From: Algicola sp.
Lineage (GTDB): Bacteria > Bacteroidota > Bacteroidia > Flavobacteriales > Flavobacteriaceae
Reading direction: 5' to 3'
Length of the DNA: 42,749 nt
Assembly: GCA_018222835.1 (NCBI GenBank)
Contig: JAAEZN010000023.1
Span: 1-42,749 of the forward strand
Shown here: one piece after another, positions 14,894-22,814 of the stretch
Layout: each line of letters starts with the position of its first letter
How positions within the stretch are numbered: the first letter of the stretch is position 1
Made by a program: the position numbers and the translations under genes
Notes under the pieces: generated by a model
The model's database searches: none
The model's input: the letters and a program-made list of their open reading frames with translations, nothing else
What the model was told of the DNA's origin: nothing

Positions 14894-14932
14894 ATTGGCC
14901 TTAACTTGTTTCAGGGGCTCATTACATTTGGA

Positions 14933-14950
14933 TTCTTACATCCGTAAGAA
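14933..14950 (-). other. short hairpin downstream of purB without a T-run
   Basis: TTCTTAC (14933-14939) and GTAAGAA (14944-14950) flank the loop ATCC, 10 bp past the purB stop. It lacks a following T-tract on either strand, so it is at best a weak terminator or an RNA 3'-end stabiliser. Confidence 0.4.
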
Positions 14951-14959
14951 AGACAAAGT

Positions 14960-16303
14960 CTATACCCCGGTATAATTCGCTGGGGTTATTTGTTTCAATT
15001 CAGCTTTGATCGCATCCGAAACATCCAAGGTTTCAATAAAATCGGCGATGGATTTCTGGTTTATTTTCTCATTGGTACGAGTCAAACCTTTCAAAGCTTC
15101 GTACGGGTTAGGGTAGCCCTCCCTTCTCAAAATGGTTTGGATGGCCTCAGCGACCACGGCCCAGTTATCCTCCAAATCCCTTTCAAACTTTTCTTGGTTC
15201 AATACCAATTTGTTCAAACCTTTTAAAGTGGATTGGAACCCTACAAGGGTGTGGGCAAATGGTACCCCAACATTGCGTAAAACGGTGCTGTCAGTTAAGT
15301 CACGCTGCAAACGGGAAATAGGTAATTTGGCAGATAAATGCTCAAAAATGGCATTGGCCAATCCCAAATTCCCTTCAGAATTTTCAAAATCGATAGGGTT
15401 TACCTTGTGTGGCATGGCCGAAGAACCAACTTCCCCTTTTTTGATTTTCTGTTTAAAATAATCCATGGAGATGTACGTCCAAATATCCCTGTTCAAATCA
15501 ATTAAAATGGTGTTGATGCGCTTAAGGCAGTCGAACAAGGCAGCCATGTGGTCGTAATGCTCAATTTGTGTGGTAGGGAAGGAGTGGTGCAATCCCAACT
15601 TGCCCTGCACAAACTGTTGCCCAAAAGCTCTCCAGTCGTTGTTTGGATACGCTACTTTGTGAGCATTATAGTTTCCTGTTGCACCTCCAAATTTGGCCGC
15701 ACTGGGAATATCGTTCAATAAATTGAACTGCTCCTTAAAGCGCTCTACAAAAACATCGATTTCCTTGCCTAAACGGGTAGGGGAGGCAGGCTGACCGTGC
15801 GTACGGGCCAGCATAGGTATGTTTTCCCATTCTTTTGCCAATTCCTTTAGTTTCTCAAAAACTTCTAAGTAAGAAGGCACATACACATCGTTCATGGCTT
15901 CTTTAATGGAGAGAGGAATAGCCGTGTTGTTGATATCTTGGGAAGTCAATCCAAAGTGGATAAACTCCTTATATTGTTCAAGGTTCAATGCATCAAACTT
16001 TTGTTTGATGAAATATTCCACGGCCTTTACATCGTGGTTGGTCGTTTTTTCAATATCCTTGATGGCCTGCGCGTCTTCCGCTGAAAAATCTTGGTAGATT
16101 TTCTGCAATTCGGGAAACAATGCTTGGTTGAAATCGGCCAATTGTGGCAACGGAATTTCACAAAGAGCGATAAAGTACTCGATCTCTACCTGAACACGAT
16201 ACTTGATCAGGGCCTCTTCGGAAAAGTAATCTTTAAGGTTCTCGGTTTTGTTTCTGTATCTACCGTCAATCGGCGAAATGGCATTAAGTGGTGTCAACGA
16301 CAT
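14960..16303 (-). CDS. purB: adenylosuccinate lyase
   Basis: PurB cleaves SAICAR to AICAR plus fumarate and adenylosuccinate to AMP plus fumarate in purine synthesis. The 447-residue protein has the superfamily signature SSAMPHKVNPIDFEN, plus TNHDVKAVEYF, HFGLTSQDINNT and ARTHGQPASPTRLGKE, which place active-site His and Ser/Thr residues. The reading frame is open to 16423, but the ATG at 16303 (SLTPLNAISPIDGRY follows) matches the family N-terminus. The additional 40 residues would have no family counterpart. It follows the 190-residue helical protein gene by 46 bp, probably in one operon. Confidence 0.96.
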   Translation of the reverse strand: MSLTPLNAISPIDGRYRNKTENLKDYFSEEALIKYRVQVEIEYFIALCEIPLPQLADFNQALFPELQKIYQDFSAEDAQAIKDIEKTTNHDVKAVEYFIKQKFDALNLEQYKEFIHFGLTSQDINNTAIPLSIKEAMNDVYVPSYLEVFEKLKELAKEWENIPMLARTHGQPASPTRLGKEIDVFVERFKEQFNLLNDIPSAAKFGGATGNYNAHKVAYPNNDWRAFGQQFVQGKLGLHHSFPTTQIEHYDHMAALFDCLKRINTILIDLNRDIWTYISMDYFKQKIKKGEVGSSAMPHKVNPIDFENSEGNLGLANAIFEHLSAKLPISRLQRDLTDSTVLRNVGVPFAHTLVGFQSTLKGLNKLVLNQEKFERDLEDNWAVVAEAIQTILRREGYPNPYEALKGLTRTNEKINQKSIADFIETLDVSDAIKAELKQITPANYTGV

Positions 16304-16349
16304 GGTCAAGAAAATTTTGAAAGGAACAAAGATACTTAAACCCTTCAGT

Positions 16350-16922
16350 TTAGACGCCCAATTTTGCCAACTTATCCAGAGTTTTTTTCGCCCTGTTTTT
16401 GTAACCAGTAGTTCCAGAGGCATAGGTGTTCTCCAGTACCAGTTTCAATTCGGGGTGAACCCAATCAAATTTTAGACCTAGGTAGTACAGACTTGTCATG
16501 GAAAAAACCTTAGGGGCCATGTTCATCGGTCCAATTAACCAATCAAAACAAGAAGCCAATATTTTTTCCAGCTGTTCGTCGGTAATGTTTTTAATAAAAA
16601 CAGGATCTTTTTTCTTAAAATAGGCTTCGCAGACCATTTCGCATATATGGGCAATGGGGCGGATGCAAGATTCTGACTTAATTTTGGGAAGGTTGGTCGT
16701 GAAAGTTTCGAAAAATGGCAGCAGGTAAGTCAGTTGTTTGCGCATTAAATGATCAAAAGTCCAGCTTGCATTAAAGGTTCCTGCTTTATCTTCCAGCAAC
16801 ACTTCTTTAAAAAGAACCTCTGCCAATTGCGGCTCTTTAACCAATTCTTGTACCAATCCATCAATTTGGGATTTTGATATTCTGCCAGAATTAAGTGCGA
16901 TATGAAGTTGTGCTTCGGTCAC
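16350..16922 (-). CDS. alpha-helical (HEAT-like) protein of unknown function, purB-linked
   Basis: The 190-residue cytoplasmic protein has no signal peptide or membrane segment. The sequence reads as consecutive amphipathic helices, with paired-helix spacing reminiscent of HEAT repeats, and no catalytic motif that I recognise. It lies just upstream of purB and is probably co-transcribed. Flavobacterial homologues are, as I recall, sometimes labelled adenylosuccinate lyase; none of the lyase motifs is present here, so that name would be transferred from its neighbour. It starts 36 bp from the divergent haem-binding-domain gene. Confidence 0.75.
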   Translation of the reverse strand: MTEAQLHIALNSGRISKSQIDGLVQELVKEPQLAEVLFKEVLLEDKAGTFNASWTFDHLMRKQLTYLLPFFETFTTNLPKIKSESCIRPIAHICEMVCEAYFKKKDPVFIKNITDEQLEKILASCFDWLIGPMNMAPKVFSMTSLYYLGLKFDWVHPELKLVLENTYASGTTGYKNRAKKTLDKLAKLGV

Positions 16923-16958
16923 AAAAAAATCTATATATTTACTGAAACCCTGTTTGTG

Positions 16959-17411
16959 ATGAAAATAGTAAAAAAAATAGCAATAGCCTTATTGGTAGTT
17001 TTGATTGGAATGCAATTTTACCGACCTGCAAAAAATATCTCTGAAGGTGATTATGTAGCTGCTTTTGAAACTGAAACGAAACCTTCCCAAGAGGTGAAGC
17101 AAATTCTAAAAACAGCTTGCTACGATTGTCACAGTGCCCATACCGAATATCCATGGTACAACAACATTGCACCAGTTTCCTATTGGTTGGCCGACCATAT
17201 TGAAGATGGGAAAAAGCATTTGAATTTTTCCGATTGGGAAAATTATGAGGTCAAGAAAAAAGACCATAAAATGGAAGAACTGATTGAGGAAGTTAAAAAG
17301 GGAGGAATGCCACTTAACGAATACACTTGGACACATGCCGATGCAAAATTGTCCCAGGAACAAATCAGTGCCCTTGTGGCTTGGGCCGAGAAAACCAGAG
17401 CTACCTACTAG
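16959..17411 (+). CDS. haem-binding-domain protein with a c-type CxxCH motif
   Basis: The 150-residue protein has an N-terminal signal anchor (IAIALLVVLIGMQF, residues 7-20) and one CYDCH motif at residues 54-58, the covalent c-haem attachment form, followed by NIAPVSYWLADHI and a C-terminal helix (QISALVAWAEKTR). This matches the Haem_bd domain found in many Bacteroidota periplasmic proteins. The frame opens at 16902, but the ATG at 16959 places the signal anchor at the N-terminus and avoids overlap with the divergent gene. The last 11 bases overlap the convergent sirtuin gene. Its electron-transfer partner is unknown. Confidence 0.87.
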   Translation: MKIVKKIAIALLVVLIGMQFYRPAKNISEGDYVAAFETETKPSQEVKQILKTACYDCHSAHTEYPWYNNIAPVSYWLADHIEDGKKHLNFSDWENYEVKKKDHKMEELIEEVKKGGMPLNEYTWTHADAKLSQEQISALVAWAEKTRATY

Positions 17412-18093
17412 AAAGCTGTTCTACCAAAGTCGGGATGCCCTCGGCTGCGGTTTTTGGAATTAAGGTGAGATTTTCAAAATCCGATGAACGGATGTTAGGT
17501 TTTGGATCTATAAAATACATTGGGACTTGGTTTGGGGCATAATGTATTAAACTGGCAGCTGGATATACCTGCATGGAAGTGCCCACGATAATTAAAATAT
17601 CGGCTTGTTGTGTAATTTGTGCAGCAGTTTCCAACATAGGGACCATCTCTCCAAACCAAACAATATGTGGGCGCAATTGATGCCCATTTTCGTCGGTATC
17701 ACCTAGTACTAGGTCTTTTTTCCAATCTAGAATATAATTGTCGTTCACCGTGCTCCTCACTTTGAACAATTCCCCGTGAAGGTGAACCACATGTGAACTC
17801 CCGGCCTGTTCGTGCAAATTGTCAACGTTTTGTGTTACAATGCTTACATTAAAGGTTTGCTCCAAATGGGCCAACGCCAAATGGCCTTGGTTTGGTGAGA
17901 CCTCGAGCAATTGACGCCTTCTTTGGTTATAGAATTCCAATACCAATTCAGGATTTTGGGCAAAACCTTCGGGAGATGCTACTTGCATTACGTCGTGACC
18001 TTCCCAAAGGCCATTTTCATCACGGAAAGTTTTTAGCCCGCTTTCGGCACTCATTCCAGCTCCGGTAAGCACTACAATTTTTTGCTTCAACAT
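17401..18093 (-). CDS. cobB: SIR2-family NAD-dependent deacylase, CobB/SIRT5 type without zinc cysteines
   Basis: This cytoplasmic 230-residue sirtuin removes acyl groups from lysine using NAD+. The motifs are GAGMSAESGLKTFRD (10-24), TQNVDNLHEQAG (87-98), HLHGE with the probable catalytic His106, and GTSMQVYPAA. Tyr55 and Arg58 in FYNQRRR match the pair that gives CobB and SIRT5 preference for succinyl and malonyl lysine. The protein has no cysteine at all, so the four-Cys zinc site of typical sirtuins is absent; the segment after HGELFKVRST is shorter than in E. coli CobB. It ends 11 bases inside the convergent haem-domain gene. Confidence 0.92.
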   Translation of the reverse strand: MLKQKIVVLTGAGMSAESGLKTFRDENGLWEGHDVMQVASPEGFAQNPELVLEFYNQRRRQLLEVSPNQGHLALAHLEQTFNVSIVTQNVDNLHEQAGSSHVVHLHGELFKVRSTVNDNYILDWKKDLVLGDTDENGHQLRPHIVWFGEMVPMLETAAQITQQADILIIVGTSMQVYPAASLIHYAPNQVPMYFIDPKPNIRSSDFENLTLIPKTAAEGIPTLVEQLSSR

Positions 18094-18130
18094 TTCTTAA
18101 TTGGTATTCGCACTTGAAAGACTGCTCAAT

Positions 18131-18138
18131 CAAATCTA
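18131..18138 (-). promoter_or_regulatory. putative -7 box (TAGATTTG) for the sirtuin gene
   Basis: Minus-strand TAGATTTG is an exact TAnnTTTG match 37 bp before the sirtuin ATG at 18093 and is identical to the boxes before btuB and the small secreted protein at 22388. No convincing -33 TTTG is seen at normal spacing. Confidence 0.5.
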
Positions 18139-18175
18139 TGGATTACAATCAAAAATAAATGATTTTCGAGTATAA

Positions 18176-20374
18176 TCAGATGTTGAGCCAGTAGGTCAAC
18201 TTAAGGTTGATGGACCGGCTTCTTGGCATAAAGGAATTTACAAAGTAATTGTCGTTATATACCAAAAATAGGTCGGAGAGTGGAGCAAATCTCCACTGTA
18301 ATCTCGAATTGAACCCTAGGTTGTCCAGTTGGTTTCCGTACTGAATCAAAGTTGACCAAAAAATAGATTTGTTGAATGTTATATTTATTCTTGGGCTCAA
18401 CAATAGAATATCTTCACTCTCATAAGGTTCTGGCAGCTTTATACTATTGTAGATCAATCCTAAAGAAAGAAAAACCGTTGGTTGGAGCCTTAGGCTCATG
18501 TCGCCTTCGAACACATATCGAGTGCCATTGTAAAATTCACCATAGCCAGGTTCAATATTATAAGAAAACACTTTTCTACGGTCGCTTTCGAAAGATAACT
18601 CAAAATTGGTGTAGTAGAATCCTGTTTCATCTGGTAGTTCCACCCCGCCATCCGTCCCAGTTGGGTCAAAGGTATCGGTGAGGTAGGTGTACCTGTTGAA
18701 CATACGGAACCCTAGTTTTTCTTGAGTAACAAATTCTGCTTGCCATTGGGTAAATATGCTGAAGTCGGTGTTTTGGTAATCCAAGGTCGGTCTCCAAATA
18801 AAATTGGGACTAAACCGAAAGCCATGCGTATTCAATCTTCCTTTTTTTGGCCAAAAGTTAAATTCCACAAAGGGTCTTGCGGCCACAATGTCCTGTCTTC
18901 GGATAAAGCCTAGGTCTGACCTAAAATCATCGCCAACAAAATTGCCCCGTAACCCAAAATTGAAGTATCTCGAGTTGTATTGGAGGTCCATTCCCCCAGA
19001 ATCGTTTCGGTCACCGATATCGTGGGCGAAGGCTCTGTGATAGAAAAATTTGCCTGTCCAGATGTTGCTTTTTGATGCAAGGTTATAATCTAGCCCTACC
19101 ACACGGTTATAGCGATCCATAGCTTCCACGAAGTCGTAATCCCCAAAGGTTTGACGGTTTACAAAAATGAAACTTAGGTTGGATCGCGAAAACATTTTTT
19201 TCTGCAGCGCGAGTACGGTATTGTTGTTACTGGGGATTTCATTGACCTCATCTTCTTCGGTTTGAATGTTCAGTAAACCGAGTCTCCAATTATTGTTTAG
19301 TTTGCCACTCAAGCGAACTCCCCCGATAATTCCATTTTCTGTGGTCTCGCCATCCTTGTCTTCGGCAATTCCGATTCTTCTGGAGAAAAATGGATTGGCA
19401 TCCCTTTCATTTCCAAAGGAACCAAAAAGGTCGCTATTGTCGATAAAAAACTGTCTTCTTTCTGGCAATGAAACTTCAAAACGTGTTAAGTTGGTTACAA
19501 AATTGTCAACTTCCACGTTGGAGAAATCCGGATTTAGGGTAACATCGAGATTCATACCATTTCCAATAGAAATTTTTGCATCTCCACCAAAGCCCATTTT
19601 GCTCAGATCCTGGTCGTTTTCGTAATCTTTGGCAAGTATGCCGTTTGCGTATGGGATCAGTGCCATCGGTGTTCTGGATTTTCCCAAAGGTTTTTCAAAG
19701 ACCATATCGCCCATAAATGCCAAACTGTACACCAGCTGGTTTTGTGGAATTTTTATCCAAGTGCTCGTTTCGTTGGCCTGCATGTCAAAACGATAACTGT
19801 TAAAGCGCCATTTGGTCTCTCCCTGTTTAAATTTGAAAGAAGTTAAGGGAATGGCCAGTTCGCAGACGTAGTAACCATCATACAACTTGGCCTCTCCTTG
19901 CCATTTTACATCCCAAGAAGTAGTGAACCCACTTGGACCTGATCCACCATTGGAAATCAAGGCTTCTCTTCTAACACCATAGGGATTCATCCCAAAAAGG
20001 AAGGCATTGGTGCCATCGTTAAAAGTATCGAACATTAAACTGATGTTGTCGTTTCCTCCGGCCCTGTAATCCCTTTGCAGTGAGGGGATCACGTAGTCAT
20101 CGCCTTTGGTCTGTAATTTGATGCCAACAAAAAGTGTAGTGCTGTTGTAGGCCATTTTAATTTGGGTCTGTTGGAATGCGAGGGTAGTGTCGGATGGAAA
20201 ATATTGATTAAAATCACCCGCACTTTCTGCAATCTCCCATACACTTTCATCCAGAATACCATCTACCTTAATAATGTCATCGACATATCTTACGGTAAAG
20301 CTTTTATGGTTTGATTGTGATAATAAGGTAAACGGTAGGAGAATTGCAGCTAGTACAATACATTTTTTTAACAT
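18176..20374 (-). CDS. DUF5916 outer-membrane protein with CBM9-like domain
   Basis: The 732-residue secreted protein has a signal peptide (residues 1-20, ending LLSQS). A carbohydrate-binding family 9-like domain (about 25-200; VDGILDESVWEIAESAGDF opens it) is followed by the DUF5916 region. The C-terminal half has alternating-residue beta strands typical of an outer-membrane barrel and ends KLTYWLNI. Such proteins are common in Bacteroidota, often annotated as hydrolases, but no enzyme activity is established and I see no catalytic motif. The gene is monocistronic. A TAAATTTG box lies 22 bp before the ATG. Confidence 0.85.
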   Translation of the reverse strand: MLKKCIVLAAILLPFTLLSQSNHKSFTVRYVDDIIKVDGILDESVWEIAESAGDFNQYFPSDTTLAFQQTQIKMAYNSTTLFVGIKLQTKGDDYVIPSLQRDYRAGGNDNISLMFDTFNDGTNAFLFGMNPYGVRREALISNGGSGPSGFTTSWDVKWQGEAKLYDGYYVCELAIPLTSFKFKQGETKWRFNSYRFDMQANETSTWIKIPQNQLVYSLAFMGDMVFEKPLGKSRTPMALIPYANGILAKDYENDQDLSKMGFGGDAKISIGNGMNLDVTLNPDFSNVEVDNFVTNLTRFEVSLPERRQFFIDNSDLFGSFGNERDANPFFSRRIGIAEDKDGETTENGIIGGVRLSGKLNNNWRLGLLNIQTEEDEVNEIPSNNNTVLALQKKMFSRSNLSFIFVNRQTFGDYDFVEAMDRYNRVVGLDYNLASKSNIWTGKFFYHRAFAHDIGDRNDSGGMDLQYNSRYFNFGLRGNFVGDDFRSDLGFIRRQDIVAARPFVEFNFWPKKGRLNTHGFRFSPNFIWRPTLDYQNTDFSIFTQWQAEFVTQEKLGFRMFNRYTYLTDTFDPTGTDGGVELPDETGFYYTNFELSFESDRRKVFSYNIEPGYGEFYNGTRYVFEGDMSLRLQPTVFLSLGLIYNSIKLPEPYESEDILLLSPRINITFNKSIFWSTLIQYGNQLDNLGFNSRLQWRFAPLSDLFLVYNDNYFVNSFMPRSRSINLKLTYWLNI

Positions 20375-20396
20375 TGTTTGAGTTTAGTTGGTGCAT

Positions 20397-20404
20397 CAAA
20401 TTTA
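20397..20404 (-). promoter_or_regulatory. putative -7 box (TAAATTTG) for the DUF5916 gene
   Basis: Minus-strand TAAATTTG matches TAnnTTTG, 22 bp from the start codon at 20374, giving a predicted leader of about 15-20 nt. No clear -33 TTTG was found at the usual distance. Confidence 0.45.
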
Positions 20405-20526
20405 ACAGATACATAGTTAAAAAATTATTAAAGTTTTAAAATATGTTGCTGTTTGGTAAATCATTACGAAAATTAGTGCTAAGAATTTCCCCCAAGCCTT
20501 TCTTCTTAATTAAAGGACGTTAAAAA

Positions 20527-21297
20527 ATGAAAAAAACCTTATTCTTATTCTTATTTTTTCCGGTTATTGTTTTTGGTAACACGATTTGGGGTAAAACGGG
20601 CCATCGGGCCACAGGTCAAATTGCAGAAAGCCATTTGTCCGGGAAAACAAAGCGTGCAATAAACGACTTATTGGATGGGCATAGCTTAGCTTTTGTGTCC
20701 ACATTTGCCGATGATATAAAGGCTGACCGGGCCTATTCCAAATATTCGGCATGGCACTATGTCAATTACCCTCTGGGTTTGTCGTACAAGGACTCCGATA
20801 AAAGCGAACATGGCGATATTGTCACCGCTATTGAAACGTGCATCTCTGTAATCAAGAATAAAAACAGCTCCAGAAAGGATCGGGTCTTTCATTTAAAAAT
20901 GCTGATTCATTTAATAGGAGACCTGCACCAGCCCATGCATGTGAGCAGAGCAGAGGACAAGGGGGGCAATACCATACAGGTACAGTGGTTTGGTGAAGGA
21001 AGCAATTTGCACAGGGTTTGGGACAAAAACTTGATAGAGTCATATGGTATGACCTACACTGAACTCGCTTCGGAGTTGGAAAATGTTAGTAGAAAAAAAC
21101 GCAAAGAACTCCAGATGGGAACAATTTACGATTGGGTGGATGAATCCCACAAGATTTGTGAAGGTCTATATAATTCTGTTGAGGTTGGCGAAAAGTTGGG
21201 ATACCGCTACTCCTACGATTATAATGATCTGCTCTTAGATCAATTACAGAAAGGTGGTCTGCGACTAGCTAAAATATTGAACGAGGTTTTTGGATAA
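20527..21297 (+). CDS. S1/P1 family nuclease, secreted
   Basis: This zinc-dependent single-strand nuclease/3'-nucleotidase has 256 residues. The signal peptide (about 1-17) is followed shortly by WGKTGHRATGQIAE, in which the near-N-terminal Trp and the His are metal ligands in the family. Further ligand motifs are FADDIKAD, HYVNYP, HLIGDLHQPMHVSR and NLHRVWDKNLIE. All residues of the tri-zinc centre that I can identify are present, so it should be active in the periplasm or outside the cell, probably scavenging phosphate or nucleosides. Its stop lies 5 bp from the stop of the convergent AraC gene. Confidence 0.92.
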   Translation: MKKTLFLFLFFPVIVFGNTIWGKTGHRATGQIAESHLSGKTKRAINDLLDGHSLAFVSTFADDIKADRAYSKYSAWHYVNYPLGLSYKDSDKSEHGDIVTAIETCISVIKNKNSSRKDRVFHLKMLIHLIGDLHQPMHVSRAEDKGGNTIQVQWFGEGSNLHRVWDKNLIESYGMTYTELASELENVSRKKRKELQMGTIYDWVDESHKICEGLYNSVEVGEKLGYRYSYDYNDLLLDQLQKGGLRLAKILNEVFG

Positions 21298-21302
21298 TCG
21301 TT

Positions 21303-22175
21303 TCACGACTGCAGGACCGTCTTTAATTGGTTTCGGTATTCCGAAGGATTTTGCCCTGTGAACGCTTTGAACGATTTGTTGAAATGTGAAAAGTTGTTGA
21401 ACCCACTATCATAACAAACTTGGGTTATACTGATGGGTTGCTCCGCCAAAAGTTTGGATGCATGTACCAAACGATATTCGTTTACAAACTGTGTAAATGT
21501 TTTGTTGGTAATTTTTTTAAAATACCTGCAAAAAGAAGGAACGGTCATGCTGACCATATCGGCTATTTGTTCGAGCCTAATATCTTCTTTAAAATTGGTC
21601 TTTACATAATTGAACACGATATTGATCCGGTCGTTGTCCTTTACTTCGGTTTCCATGGAAAAACCTTCGGCGTTCAATACGTGCATTTCATTGGATGTGG
21701 CCAAGATGTTGAATATGTTAAGGATGGATAATAATCGCTGAAAATCTGTTTGATATTCCAAGATTTCCATTTTCTCACCCACCTTCATTTTGGTCTTTCC
21801 GGAAAAAGCGATTCCCCCTTTGGCAACTTCGAACAACTTTTGGATATTTTTCATTTCGGGAATATTGAAAAAGTCACTTCCCAAAAAGTCAGCTTTCATT
21901 TGGATGAGGGTCTCGCTCTTGTTTCCTGTAAGCTTATCGGTAAAACCACAATGCGGTAGGTTGGATCCAATTAATATAAGATCACCGTTCCTAAAATAGG
22001 AGACGTGGCTTCCAATTTGTCTTTTTCCAGAACCACCATTTACATATACCAGTTCCAGTTCGGGATGGTAGTGCCAACCAAAGTTTTTGTTCTCATGGTT
22101 TTCATTGAATTTCTGAAAAGTGAACGAGTGGCCAAAACTTGGGGCTATTGCTTCAAATGCTGGTTTTTGAATCAT
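21303..22175 (-). CDS. AraC-family transcriptional regulator with cupin domain
   Basis: The 290-residue DNA-binding regulator has an N-terminal cupin-like ligand domain (about residues 15-120; NFGWHYHPELELVYVNGGSG) and a C-terminal pair of helix-turn-helix motifs (about 190-285; IRLEQIADMVSMTVPSFCRY, then ITQVCYDSGFNNFSHFNKSF and the family end TGQNPSEYRN). Proteins of this layout often sense sugars. It is divergent from the small secreted protein gene at 22388, and the 212-bp gap carries inverted and direct repeats that may be its operator. Confidence 0.92.
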   Translation of the reverse strand: MIQKPAFEAIAPSFGHSFTFQKFNENHENKNFGWHYHPELELVYVNGGSGKRQIGSHVSYFRNGDLILIGSNLPHCGFTDKLTGNKSETLIQMKADFLGSDFFNIPEMKNIQKLFEVAKGGIAFSGKTKMKVGEKMEILEYQTDFQRLLSILNIFNILATSNEMHVLNAEGFSMETEVKDNDRINIVFNYVKTNFKEDIRLEQIADMVSMTVPSFCRYFKKITNKTFTQFVNEYRLVHASKLLAEQPISITQVCYDSGFNNFSHFNKSFKAFTGQNPSEYRNQLKTVLQS

Positions 22176-22253
22176 GTACTGCTTTTTTCTTTTGCCTATA
22201 CTGGCATAGACCTGTACGTATTATGTAAATATCCACAATGTTACCGCAAAGTT

Positions 22254-22307
22254 ATGCTATTTTATCATTAATACTATGTTAAAACAATTACTATGTTAAA
22301 ATAGCAT
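22254..22307. promoter_or_regulatory. candidate operator: nested inverted and direct repeats
   Basis: ATGCTATTTTA (22254-22264) and TAAAATAGCAT (22297-22307) form a perfect 11-bp inverted repeat. Between and overlapping them, TACTATGTTAAAA occurs twice in direct orientation (22272-22284 and 22289-22301), 17 bp apart. The cluster lies 79-132 bp before the AraC-type regulator ATG and 81-134 bp before the divergent secreted-protein ATG. AraC proteins commonly bind direct repeats about two helical turns apart. The repeats are seen; binding by the adjacent regulator is inferred. Confidence 0.5.
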
Positions 22308-22351
22308 ATAAACTGGAAAATAGAGTGGTGTTTTGGAGGATTGTTGGGGCA

Positions 22352-22359
22352 TAGATTTG
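22352..22359 (+). promoter_or_regulatory. putative -7 box (TAGATTTG) for the small secreted protein
   Basis: TAGATTTG matches TAnnTTTG 28 bp before the ATG at 22388, with a possible -33 TTTG at 22332-22335 (16-nt gap, slightly short). The repeat cluster at 22254-22307 ends just upstream of it, a suitable activator position. Confidence 0.55.
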
Positions 22360-22387
22360 CATTGTAATCTTAAAAAAACGAAGTGTT

Positions 22388-22765
22388 ATGAAAATAGTAA
22401 AGAACTTAGCAGTAGCAGTAGCCTTGTTGATTAGTGCGATTGGGATGGCCAATACAGAAACGATTGAATCTGGAAAAAAGGCAGTAGCGAAGTATGAGGT
22501 TGAAAAGAACTTGGTAAAAGTTAACCTTGACCCCGTATTTATCAAAAAAGGTCAAAAGGTAATGATGAACCTTTTGAATATTTCTCAAGGCAAAGTACTT
22601 CTTAAGGTGTACGATAGCAAGAATCGATTGGTTTTTGATGAAGCTATCGATGGAAAAGTTGTAGTAGAAAAAGCTTTCAACTTTGAACAGGCGTTCGAAG
22701 GCGAATATACCATAGTCGTAGTGGACAAGTTCGGGACCTACACGGAAACTATGGAAGTAAGATAG
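22388..22765 (+). CDS. small secreted beta-sandwich protein, unknown function
   Basis: The 125-residue product has a signal peptide (VKNLAVAVALLISAIGMA, about 1-21) and a short Lys/Glu linker. A domain of about 80 residues follows with strand patterns such as VLLKVYDSKNRLVFDEAI and GEYTIVVVDKFGTYTETMEV. This resembles the fold of Bacteroidota secretion-system C-terminal sorting domains, but there is no cargo domain before it, so that function is unlikely. It is divergent from the AraC-type regulator and ends at its own terminator. I do not recognise a named family. Confidence 0.7.
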   Translation: MKIVKNLAVAVALLISAIGMANTETIESGKKAVAKYEVEKNLVKVNLDPVFIKKGQKVMMNLLNISQGKVLLKVYDSKNRLVFDEAIDGKVVVEKAFNFEQAFEGEYTIVVVDKFGTYTETMEVR

Positions 22766-22792
22766 TTTGTTTAGTTAATTTTTATGTGCATG

Positions 22793-22814
22793 GGGGTCGA
22801 GAGACCCCTTTTTT
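22793..22814. terminator. Rho-independent terminator between convergent genes
   Basis: GGGGTC (22793-22798) pairs with GACCCC (22803-22808) around the tetraloop GAGA, followed by six T on the plus strand. It ends the small secreted-protein gene and overlaps by 2 bases the stop codon of the leftward MOSC gene. The minus strand has no T-run beyond it. Confidence 0.9.

Noticed and set aside
14529-14894. Plus-strand open frame of 121 codons over the end of mscS and the repeat cluster
   Set aside because: Half lies in another frame of mscS and the rest in palindromic repeats; no protein features.
16304-16423. 40-codon N-terminal extension of purB
   Set aside because: The extension overlaps the upstream gene and has no counterpart in adenylosuccinate lyases, which begin with the sequence after the ATG at 16303.
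16902-16958. 19-codon extension of the haem-binding-domain protein
   Set aside because: It would place the signal anchor internally and overlap the divergent gene start; the ATG at 16959 is better.
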